DNA from: CAYNLY01 sp964398225
Lineage (GTDB): Bacteria; Pseudomonadota; Zetaproteobacteria; Mariprofundales; Mariprofundaceae
DNA length: 41,530 nt
Direction: 5' to 3'
Assembly (NCBI GenBank): GCA_964398225.1
Contig: CAYNLY010000008.1
Location: 1 to 41,530, forward strand
Shown here piece after piece: positions 24,905-34,723 of the stretch (positions are counted from its first letter, which is position 1; the number at the start of each line of letters is the position of its first letter). The position numbers and the translations under genes are program-made. The notes beneath the pieces were generated by a model. The model made no database searches, was not told the origin of the DNA, and saw only the letters and a list, made by a program, of their open reading frames with translations.

Positions 24905-26755
24905 CTATTCGATCTCCATCAGGCACTCGTCCGGATTGACCTGATCGCCTTCGGCGACATGGATCGCCCGGACCGTGCCGGCAACCGGCGCGTGGACCGG
25001 ATTCTCCATCTTCATCGCCTCGACGACAAGCACCGTCTGTCCCGCCTCGACCGTATCCCCGACCGACACCTCGATGGCGACGATGCGCCCGGGCATCGGG
25101 GTGGTGACGTCGGAATCCTTCGTGGCCTTCGGGCGCTTCGAGCCGCGGGAGGCGCGCCGGGAATCGATCGCGCCGTCGGTCGTCGGCACGACCTCGGTCA
25201 GCGTTTCGACCAGCACCTCCTCGAGCACGTTGTCCACCTTCACGTAGAACGGCCGGACTTCCTCGCTCTTGTGCCCGCTGCCCTCGATCTTGATGTGGTA
25301 TTCCTCACCGTGGATCGTGATGTTGAACTCGGTGGGAGCAAGCGCCGGCGCGCCGGCCGCGGCCGCGGGCTCGACCGTTTCCGGTTCATCGAGCGGCTCG
25401 GGCCGGAACTCGCCCTTGGCGCGCTCCTCGAAGAACTCGAGCGCAATCGTCGGGAAGAGCGCGTAGCTCAGCACGTCCTCGATGGACTGGGCCTTGTCGC
25501 CGATCTCGCGCGTCAGCTTGTCGAGCTCGGGTTCGAGCAGGTCGGCCGGACGCACGGTGATCGGTTCCTCATCGCCCAGCGCGAGTTTGCGGACCTTTTC
25601 GTTGACCTCGCCCAGGGGCTTGCCGTACATGCCCTTGAGGTAGGCGCGGGTTTCGTTGGTGATGACCTTGTACTTCTTGCCGGAAACAACGTTCAGCACG
25701 GCCTGGGTGCCGACGATCTGGCTCGTCGGCGTCACCAGCGGCGGATAGCCGAAGTCCTTGCGCACGCGGGGGATTTCCTCGAGCACCTCGTCCAGCTTGT
25801 CCAGCGCGTTCTGCTCGCGGAGCTGGTTGGCGAGGTTCGAGATCATGCCGCCGGGGATCTGGTTGATGAACACGCGCGTGTCCACGCCGGTCACGTGCGA
25901 TTCGAAGCGCCGGTACTTCTTGCGCACTTCGCGGAAGTAGGCGGCGATTTCCTGAAGAAGTTCCAGATTGAGGCCCGTGTCGAACGGGGTTTCAGCCAGC
26001 GCGGCCACCATCGATTCGGTGGGCGGATGGCTGGTGCCGCCCGCAAGCGGGCTGATCGCCGTGTCGATGATGTCGCAGCCGGCGTGCACGGCCTCCCACT
26101 GCACCATCTCGGCCACGCCCGCGGTGGCGTGGCAGTGCAGGTGCAGCGGGATCTTCACCGCCTTCTTCAGCGCCTCAACAAGCGAACGCGCCGTCGCCGG
26201 GGTCAGCAGGCCGGCCATGTCCTTGATCGCCAGAGTATCGCAGCCCAGATCCTCGAAGCCGCGGGCGAGATCCACGTAGTAGTCCAGCGTGTGCACGGGG
26301 CTGACCGTGTAGCTGATCGCGCCCTCGGCGTGCTTCCCGTTTTCCTTGACCTGGCTGATCGCGACGCGGACGTTGCGCAGGTCGTTCATCGCGTCGAACA
26401 CGCGGAAGACGTCCACGCCGTTGGCGCAGGCCATGTCCACGAACTTGCGCACGACGTCGTCGGCGTAGTGCCGGTATCCGAGCAGGTTCTGGCCGCGCAG
26501 CAGCATCTGGATCGGCGTGTTCGGCAGCGCCTTTTTGAGCTCGCGCAGGCGCACCCACGGATCCTCCTTCAGGTAGCGCAGGCAGGTGTCGAAGGTGGCG
26601 CCGCCCCAGGCCTCGATCGACCAGTAGCCGACCGCATCGAGCTTGTCGCAGATCGGAAGCATGTCGTCCAGCCGCATGCGCGTGGCCAGAAGCGACTGGT
26701 GTCCGTCGCGCAGGGCCAGTTCGGTGATCGCTACTCGGTGGTTCCTCGTGCTCAT
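24905..26755 (-). CDS. pycB: Pyruvate carboxylase subunit B (carboxyltransferase plus biotin carrier)
   Basis: A 616-residue protein often annotated as oxaloacetate decarboxylase alpha (oadA). The carboxyltransferase TIM barrel (about 5-300) shows TELALRDGHQSLLATRMR, the metal/lysine segment LAIKDMAGLLTP and HLHCHATAG; a conserved PYC/OADA domain follows, then an Ala/Pro linker and a biotinyl domain with the biotin lysine K582 in EAMKMEN. The adjoining biotin carboxylase gene and the absence of oadB/oadG membrane subunits favour a two-subunit pyruvate carboxylase, which makes oxaloacetate from pyruvate, over a sodium-pumping decarboxylase. A 2-oxoglutarate carboxylase is a less likely alternative. 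AGGAAGGA precedes the ATG; it lies 20 bases after pycA. Confidence 0.92.
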   Translation of the reverse strand: MSTRNHRVAITELALRDGHQSLLATRMRLDDMLPICDKLDAVGYWSIEAWGGATFDTCLRYLKEDPWVRLRELKKALPNTPIQMLLRGQNLLGYRHYADDVVRKFVDMACANGVDVFRVFDAMNDLRNVRVAISQVKENGKHAEGAISYTVSPVHTLDYYVDLARGFEDLGCDTLAIKDMAGLLTPATARSLVEALKKAVKIPLHLHCHATAGVAEMVQWEAVHAGCDIIDTAISPLAGGTSHPPTESMVAALAETPFDTGLNLELLQEIAAYFREVRKKYRRFESHVTGVDTRVFINQIPGGMISNLANQLREQNALDKLDEVLEEIPRVRKDFGYPPLVTPTSQIVGTQAVLNVVSGKKYKVITNETRAYLKGMYGKPLGEVNEKVRKLALGDEEPITVRPADLLEPELDKLTREIGDKAQSIEDVLSYALFPTIALEFFEERAKGEFRPEPLDEPETVEPAAAAGAPALAPTEFNITIHGEEYHIKIEGSGHKSEEVRPFYVKVDNVLEEVLVETLTEVVPTTDGAIDSRRASRGSKRPKATKDSDVTTPMPGRIVAIEVSVGDTVEAGQTVLVVEAMKMENPVHAPVAGTVRAIHVAEGDQVNPDECLMEIE

Positions 26756-26775
26756 GGTCCTTCCTTGTCTCGGGT

Positions 26776-28194
<1,419 letters not shown>

Positions 28195-28248
28195 GGACAG
28201 ACTCCTGCGCGCATAAAGTGGGCCGGACACGCCGGCCGGGGGTGTGCG

Positions 28249-28277
28249 ATGTTAGCGCTCCCGCGGGCCCGCGGCAA
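28249..28277 (-). promoter_or_regulatory. Candidate pycAB promoter
   Basis: On the minus strand TTGCCG (28272-28277, four of six) and TAACAT (28249-28254, four of six) are 17 bases apart, with transcription expected near 28242. The 48-base leader contains the AGGAG site for TTG 28194. The spacer is a GC palindrome described separately. Confidence 0.42.
28261..28274. repeat. 14-base perfect palindrome in the pycA promoter
   Basis: CCGCGGGCCCGCGG is fully self-complementary and fills most of the spacer and part of the -35 box of the candidate pycA promoter. This is a usual position for a repressor operator. It also lies a few bases beyond the stop of the transpeptidase gene. Confidence 0.4.
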
Positions 28278-28279
28278 TT

Positions 28280-28738
28280 TCAGGGCCGGATGTAGACCCG
28301 TTCGCCGACCCTTGCGTGCTCGAAAAGATCGAGCATGTCGACCGGCGCCATGCGGATGCAGCCTGAGGATGCGGGCCTGCCGAGCAGGTGGATGTGAGGG
28401 GTGCCGTGGATGTAGATGTAGCGGCGTTTCGTGTCCACCTGTCCGCGCCGGTTGACGCCGGTCTCCAGCCCTTCGAGCCAGAGGATCCGGCCGAGAATCA
28501 GGTCTTCGTCCGTCGGTGTTCCGTCCCAGAGCCCCGCGGGCTTGCGGGCCCGGAAGATCGTGTTCGGGGGAAGGCCATCGCCGATCTTCGCGCAGATCCG
28601 GTGGCGGCCGAGCGGGGTTCTGAAGCTGCCCATCCGGTTTCCCGGCCCGTTTCTGGCGGTCGAAATGCGATAGTGGCGCCAGACGCCGGAGCGTCTGCGG
28701 TGCGAAAGCCGCTGCAGGCCTAAGCGGACGACGATCAT
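28280..28738 (-). CDS. YkuD-family L,D-transpeptidase, short form without signal peptide
   Basis: A 152-residue YkuD-fold protein. Conserved features are VSTARN-like ISTARNGPGNRMGSFRTP, the RILWLEGLE block, YIYIHGTP with H111, and GRPASSGCIRM with the catalytic cysteine C127. In the canonical motif the residues before the cysteine read SHGC; here they read SSGC, so the usual histidine is a serine. No export signal or membrane segment precedes the domain from ATG 28738, nor from an ATG 18 codons earlier. TATCAT lies seven bases before ATG 28738 and no Shine-Dalgarno site is seen. L,D-transpeptidases make 3-3 peptidoglycan crosslinks or lipoprotein links in the periplasm; how this one would reach it is unclear. 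Confidence 0.8.
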   Translation of the reverse strand: MIVVRLGLQRLSHRRRSGVWRHYRISTARNGPGNRMGSFRTPLGRHRICAKIGDGLPPNTIFRARKPAGLWDGTPTDEDLILGRILWLEGLETGVNRRGQVDTKRRYIYIHGTPHIHLLGRPASSGCIRMAPVDMLDLFEHARVGERVYIRP

Positions 28739-28745
28739 CGCCCGG

Positions 28746-28751
28746 ATGATA
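28746..28751 (-). promoter_or_regulatory. -10-like hexamer seven bases before the L,D-transpeptidase gene
   Basis: On the minus strand TATCAT (five of six consensus matches) ends seven bases before ATG 28738. The -35 area is poor. With no ribosome-binding site visible, a leaderless or near-leaderless transcript is possible. Confidence 0.3.
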
Positions 28752-28765
28752 GCCGAAACGCGCCC

Positions 28766-28793
28766 TTGAGTCCGCGCCGCTTCCTGACACAAT
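28766..28793 (+). promoter_or_regulatory. Candidate ppa promoter
   Basis: TTGAGT (28766-28771, four of six), 16 bases, CACAAT (28788-28793, four of six). Transcription near 28800 gives a 52-base leader containing the GGAGG site before ATG 28852 and a GC-rich stem region. It is back to back with the transpeptidase promoter on the other strand. Confidence 0.38.
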
Positions 28794-28851
28794 GCGCCCC
28801 GCCCGCCGCAAAGCGCGGCGCGCGACTTATTTCAGGCGCATGGAGGCCAGC

Positions 28852-29400
28852 ATGGACATCAGCAGGATTCCGCCCGGGGCGCATCCGCCGCACGAAATCA
28901 ACGTCGTGATCGAGGTTCCCCAGCACGGCGACCCGATCAAGTACGAGGTGGACAAGGCCTCCGGGGCGATTTTCGTGGACCGCTTCATGCATACCGCGAT
29001 GCACTACCCGTGCAACTACGGCTTCGTGCCGAACACGCTTTCCGAGGACGGGGATCCGGTCGATGTGCTCGTCGTTTCCCAGCATGCGCTGATGCCCGGC
29101 TGCGTCGTGCCCTCCAGGCCGGTCGGCGTGCTGATGATGGAGGACGAGGCGGGCATGGACGCCAAGGTGCTGGCCGTGCCGGCCTCGAGGCTCAAGCCCG
29201 TCTACGATCATGTCCGGGGTCCGGAGGATCTGCCGGAATTCCTGCTGGATCAGATCCGGCACTTTTTTGAGCACTACAAGGACCTGGAGCCGGGCAAGTG
29301 GGTGAAGGTGGCCGGCTGGAAGGGCGCGGACGAGGCCTGCGCCGAGATCATGGCGGCAATCGCCCGCGCTGAGCAGGACAAGCAGGGGCTTCGCCGCTAG
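28852..29400 (+). CDS. ppa: Soluble inorganic pyrophosphatase, family I
   Basis: A 182-residue family I pyrophosphatase that hydrolyses PPi from biosynthetic reactions to two phosphates. The signature is EDGDPVDVLVV, whose aspartates bind metal, with upstream KYEVDKASGAIFVDRF and MHYPCNYGFVPNTL and downstream KDLEPGKWVKVAGW. Length fits the bacterial hexameric type. ATG 28852 is preceded by GGAGG at five bases; an in-frame ATG 20 codons earlier gives a basic extension not seen in the family. A strong terminator follows, then the gene for the membrane pyrophosphatase, so both PPi-handling enzymes are neighbours. Confidence 0.96.
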   Translation: MDISRIPPGAHPPHEINVVIEVPQHGDPIKYEVDKASGAIFVDRFMHTAMHYPCNYGFVPNTLSEDGDPVDVLVVSQHALMPGCVVPSRPVGVLMMEDEAGMDAKVLAVPASRLKPVYDHVRGPEDLPEFLLDQIRHFFEHYKDLEPGKWVKVAGWKGADEACAEIMAAIARAEQDKQGLRR

Positions 29401-29403
29401 TCG

Positions 29404-29433
29404 TTGACCCGCACGCCCTCCCGGCGTTAGAAA
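29404..29433 (+). promoter_or_regulatory. Candidate hppA promoter overlapping the ppa terminator
   Basis: TTGACC (29404-29409, five of six), 18 bases, TAGAAA (29428-29433, four of six). The -10 box abuts the 5' arm of the terminator hairpin, and transcription would begin near 29440 within that arm. Transcripts from here would lack the outer half of the 5' arm and so should escape termination. Confidence 0.4.
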
Positions 29434-29465
29434 GGCGTTCGGAACCGGCTTCCGGGCGCCTTTTT
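29434..29465 (+). terminator. Intrinsic terminator between ppa and hppA
   Basis: An 11-bp stem (GGCGTTCGGAA with TTCCGGGCGCC, including two G-U pairs), five-base loop CCGGC, then TTTTT at 29461-29465. It begins 34 bases after the ppa stop. Confidence 0.85.
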
Positions 29466-29495
29466 CGTTGCGCCCGGGCCGACGGGAGGACGAAC

Positions 29496-31499
<2,004 letters not shown>

Positions 31500-31508
31500 G
31501 GCGCTTTG

Positions 31509-32840
31509 CTAGCCGCGGGGGATGCCGAGCTCGTCCATCAGCCGCGCAAGCGCCGGGCCGATCTCGACCGAATAGGGCGATTCCGCGCGCTTCAAGGTGC
31601 GCAGCGCATCCGGAAGCTTGCCGCGGCGGTCGGCGTGGAACTCGCGCGCCTGATCCAGCGGAATCGGCGGATGCAGCCGCGTTCCGTTGCGGACCAGCGG
31701 CCGGATCAGGGGTTCGCCCTCGACCGCATCGTTCGGGGTTGAGATGACATCGCCGGCCATCACGCCGTTTTCGATGCGCCGCCAGACCTGCTTGATGCCC
31801 GGAAGCGTGGCCTTGCCCTCGCTGAGCTTGTACTTCGGCCTGCCCGAATACATCTGCAGCTTGTAGGCGCAGTCGAGGTAGGGGTGGTCGGCCGAGGTGT
31901 TCATTTTCGTGCCGATGCCGAAGCCCTGGATCGGGGCGCCCTCCTGCACGAGGCGATCGATGCGCCATTCGTCCAGATTGCCGCTGGCGAAGATCGTCGT
32001 CTCGTTCAGCCCCGCCGCATCGAGGATCTCGCGCACCGCGCGGGAAAGTTCGAGCAGATCGCCGGAATCGATCCGCACCCCCCGGATGCGGATGCCCTCC
32101 CGGGCCAGCTCCCCGGCCGCTTCGACCGCGGTCACCGCGCCGTTCAGCGTGTCGTAGGTGTCGATCAGCAGCACGGTGTTCTCCGGATGGCTGCGCGCAA
32201 AGTGCAGGAACGCCTCGCGCTCGCTCTCGTGCGCCTGAACGAAGCTGTGCGCCATCGTGCCGAAGACCGGAATGCCGAGCTTCTGGCCGGCCTCGACGTT
32301 CGAGGTGCCGTCGAGTCCGGCGATGAAGCCCGCGCGCGCGGCGGCCAGTCCCGCATCGAGCCCGTGGGTCCGGCGCAGGCCGAAATCGACGAGCAGTCCG
32401 TCTGGGCAGGCAAGCCGCATCCGGCTGGCCTTGCTCGCGACCAGCATGGCCAGATGCAGCCGGTTGATGACCAGCGTCTCGACCAGCTGGGCCATCGGAA
32501 GCGGCGCGGTGACGCGCAGCACCGGTTCGCCCGCGAAGACGATCTCGCCTTCGGCGACGGCCTCCACGTCGCCCGAGAAGCGGAAGTCGGCAAGGTAGTC
32601 GATGAGCTGCTCCGAAAACCGGCCGCTTGCGGCCAGCCATTCGAGTTCCTCGTCCGTGGCCGAAAGTGCGAGCAGTTCGTCCACCAGCGGATCGATGCCG
32701 CAGGCCACAAGGTAGTTGCGCTGCTCGGGAAGCTTGCGGACGAAGAACTCGAAGCTCGCCTGGTCGGTCAGTCCGTGTTCGAGATAGGACTGGACCATCG
32801 TCAGCTGGTAGAGGTCGGTGGCGAGCAGCGGGGCGGTCAT
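31509..32840 (-). CDS. pncB: Nicotinate phosphoribosyltransferase
   Basis: A 443-residue enzyme of the Preiss-Handler NAD salvage route; it joins nicotinate to PRPP to make nicotinate mononucleotide. Seen are the opening LLATDLYQLTMVQSY, DFGLRRTHGLDAG, GIPVFGTMAHSFVQAHESE, the substrate-binding IRIDSGDL-type block (GVRIDSGDLLELS), FASGNLDEWRI and GFGIGTKMNTSADHPYL. Length fits the longer bacterial type. The ATG lies seven bases after the pncA stop, and GAGG occurs within the pncA end, so the two are an operon supplying successive steps. Confidence 0.95.
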   Translation of the reverse strand: MTAPLLATDLYQLTMVQSYLEHGLTDQASFEFFVRKLPEQRNYLVACGIDPLVDELLALSATDEELEWLAASGRFSEQLIDYLADFRFSGDVEAVAEGEIVFAGEPVLRVTAPLPMAQLVETLVINRLHLAMLVASKASRMRLACPDGLLVDFGLRRTHGLDAGLAAARAGFIAGLDGTSNVEAGQKLGIPVFGTMAHSFVQAHESEREAFLHFARSHPENTVLLIDTYDTLNGAVTAVEAAGELAREGIRIRGVRIDSGDLLELSRAVREILDAAGLNETTIFASGNLDEWRIDRLVQEGAPIQGFGIGTKMNTSADHPYLDCAYKLQMYSGRPKYKLSEGKATLPGIKQVWRRIENGVMAGDVISTPNDAVEGEPLIRPLVRNGTRLHPPIPLDQAREFHADRRGKLPDALRTLKRAESPYSVEIGPALARLMDELGIPRG

Positions 32841-32847
32841 CGCGCGT

Positions 32848-33426
32848 TCAGGACCTCAGGCTGCGGATCCACTCGCGGCTCGTGGTCATCCGGCAGCCGG
32901 CCCGGGCCATTTCGTCCAGCGCTTCCCGCGTCGTGTCTTCGGCGACGCCGCGCACGGCGTCGGTGAGCACCGTCACCTCGTAGCCGAGCCTGCGGGCATC
33001 AAGCGCCGTGGCCTTCACGCAGTAGTCGGTGGCCAGTCCCGCGACGATCAGCGCGCGGATGGCCTTTCCCTTCAGCCATTCGTCCAGATCGGTGCCGTCG
33101 AAGCCCGAATAGGCGTCGCGGTCCCGGCTCGTGGCCTTGGAGACGATCAGCGCGTCGTCGGGCAGGTTGAGATTCGGAGCAAAGCCCGCGCCGGGGGTGT
33201 TCGCCACGCAGTGGGCGGGCCAGATGCCGCCCTGTTCGGTGAACGAGCAATGATCGTCCGGATGCCAGTCGCGGGTCGCGACCACGGGCATGCCGGCCTT
33301 TTGCGCGGCCTCGATGCAGGCGTTGATCGGAGCAAGAATCGCATCTCCGTCGGGCACCGCGAGCGCGCCGCCGGGAAGGAAGTCGTTCTGCACGTCCACG
33401 AGAATCAGAGCCGCATCCGCACCCAT
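32848..33426 (-). CDS. pncA: Nicotinamidase
   Basis: A 192-residue cysteine hydrolase that deamidates nicotinamide to nicotinate. The catalytic triad is D11 (LVDVQNDF), K97 (IVSKATSRDRDAYSGF) and C136 (GLATDYCVKATALDA); the metal site is in TRDWHPDDHCSF and the WPAHCV motif is present. It is the first gene of pncA-pncB and has a strong GAGGAGG site seven bases before the ATG. The 77-base gap to the divergent class V aminotransferase gene contains promoter-like boxes for both directions. Confidence 0.95.
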   Translation of the reverse strand: MGADAALILVDVQNDFLPGGALAVPDGDAILAPINACIEAAQKAGMPVVATRDWHPDDHCSFTEQGGIWPAHCVANTPGAGFAPNLNLPDDALIVSKATSRDRDAYSGFDGTDLDEWLKGKAIRALIVAGLATDYCVKATALDARRLGYEVTVLTDAVRGVAEDTTREALDEMARAGCRMTTSREWIRSLRS

Positions 33427-33448
33427 CGCGCACCTCCTCTTACTCTGG

Positions 33449-33454
33449 ATTCTA
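33449..33454 (-). promoter_or_regulatory. Candidate -10 box for pncA-pncB
   Basis: On the minus strand TAGAAT (five of six consensus matches) lies 22 bases before the pncA ATG, with GAGGAGG in between. No convincing -35 is seen at 16-18 bases. Confidence 0.35.
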
Positions 33455-33468
33455 GCACAGATCCGCGC

Positions 33469-33497
33469 TTGTCCGTCCGGGTGCCGCGCGCTGGAAT
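33469..33497 (+). promoter_or_regulatory. Candidate promoter giving a leaderless mRNA for the class V aminotransferase gene
   Basis: TTGTCC (33469-33474, four of six), 17 bases, TGGAAT (33492-33497, four of six), then CGCGCC and ATG 33504. Transcription would begin about at the start codon, and no Shine-Dalgarno site is present. Confidence 0.38.
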
Positions 33498-33503
33498 CGC
33501 GCC

Positions 33504-34643
33504 ATGAGGGATGCGCTGATCGGGCATGAGTTTCCGCTTGATCCCGGGCTCTGCTACCTGAATCACGCCGCCGTTGGCGTCTGGCCGAGGCGCGCGGCCG
33601 AGGCGGCCTCTGCGTTCGCCGAGGAAAACATGCGCCGGGGCGCGGCCGACTATCCGCGCTGGCTTGCGACCGAACGGCGACTGCGCCGGCGTCTGGCCGA
33701 TCTGATCGGTGCCCGCGATTCGGATGTGGCGCTCGTTGGCAGCACTTCGGATGCGCTTTCCATCGTCGCCGCAGGGCTCGACTGGCGTTCCGGCGATGCG
33801 GTCGTGATTCCTGAAGGCGAGTTTCCGTCCAACCGCATCGTCTGGGAGGCGCTGGCCGACCGGGGCGTGCGTGTGATCGAGGCGAACATTGCGGGAAACG
33901 ATCCCGAGGGGGCGCTGATCGCGGCCTGCGATGCGCGCACGCGGCTGATGTCGGTCAGCCACGTTCAGTTTGCGCACGGGCTGCGCCTGCATCTCGAGCC
34001 GCTGGGGGCGTTCTGCCGGGATCGCGGCATCCTGTTCTGCGTGGACGCGATTCAGAGCCTGGGGGCGCTTAGGCTCGATCTGGCCGCCTGCCACGCCGAC
34101 GTCGTCGCCGCGGACGCGCACAAGTGGATGCTGGGCCCGGAAGGCATCGCGCTTTTGTACGTGCGGCCGGAGTTCCGCAAGCGGCTGAAGCCCCGGCGGT
34201 TCGGCTGGCACATGGTCGAGCGCATGGGCGATTTCGAGGCGCGTGCGTGGCGGCCGGCGGAGAGCGCCCGGCGTTTCGAGCCAGGTAGCCCCAACATGCT
34301 CGGCATCCACGTGCTCGAGGCGAGCCTGTCCCTGCTTGCGGAGGTGGGCATGGGGGAGGTGGAGCACAGGGTGCTTGCGCGCGCCCGGCGGCTGATGGAG
34401 CTGTTCGACGGGGCGGGCGGTTTCGAAATCCTCACGCCGACGGAGCCCGATCGGCACGCGGGCATCGTCACCGTACGGCGCCGCGATCTCGGCGTGGATG
34501 CGCACACGGCGCTGTATCGCCATCTGATGCAAAACGGCGTGATCTGCGCGCTGCGCGGCGGCGGCATCCGCTTCTCGCCGCATTTCTACACGCCCGAGGA
34601 GCGTCTTGTCCGCGCGTTCGAGCTGTGCCGCGAGTTCGGCTAG
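33504..34643 (+). CDS. Class V aminotransferase-fold PLP enzyme
   Basis: A 379-residue fold-type I PLP enzyme of the class V group (cysteine desulfurase, kynureninase and isopenicillin N epimerase relatives). YLNHAAVGVWPRR opens the domain, D181 (FCVDAIQSLGALR) should bind the pyridine nitrogen, and K207 in AADAHKWMLGPEG should bind PLP. SVSHVQFAHGLRL replaces the usual SHVSNVTG-like stretch. No catalytic cysteine loop typical of IscS/SufS is evident, so desulfurase activity is unlikely; a role on another amino acid is open. It lies between the divergent NAD salvage genes and aspS without an obvious functional link. Confidence 0.82.
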   Translation: MRDALIGHEFPLDPGLCYLNHAAVGVWPRRAAEAASAFAEENMRRGAADYPRWLATERRLRRRLADLIGARDSDVALVGSTSDALSIVAAGLDWRSGDAVVIPEGEFPSNRIVWEALADRGVRVIEANIAGNDPEGALIAACDARTRLMSVSHVQFAHGLRLHLEPLGAFCRDRGILFCVDAIQSLGALRLDLAACHADVVAADAHKWMLGPEGIALLYVRPEFRKRLKPRRFGWHMVERMGDFEARAWRPAESARRFEPGSPNMLGIHVLEASLSLLAEVGMGEVEHRVLARARRLMELFDGAGGFEILTPTEPDRHAGIVTVRRRDLGVDAHTALYRHLMQNGVICALRGGGIRFSPHFYTPEERLVRAFELCREFG

Positions 34644-34660
34644 GGCGTGCGCCTCATGCT

Positions 34661-34689
34661 TTGCCTGCAACCGGCCGCGGCGCTAGGCT
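34661..34689 (+). promoter_or_regulatory. Candidate aspS promoter
   Basis: TTGCCT (34661-34666, four of six), 17 bases, TAGGCT (34684-34689, three of six). The leader would start near 34696 and include GGAGG at about 34709. By eye only. Confidence 0.3.
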
Positions 34690-34723
34690 GCCGAACCCTT
34701 TTTCGATGGAGGTGGCCCGCACG

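Noticed and set aside
34669..34700. Possible terminator before aspS (CGGC/GCCG stem followed by T5)
   Set aside because: The stem is only four pairs, and the T-run is separated from it by several bases.
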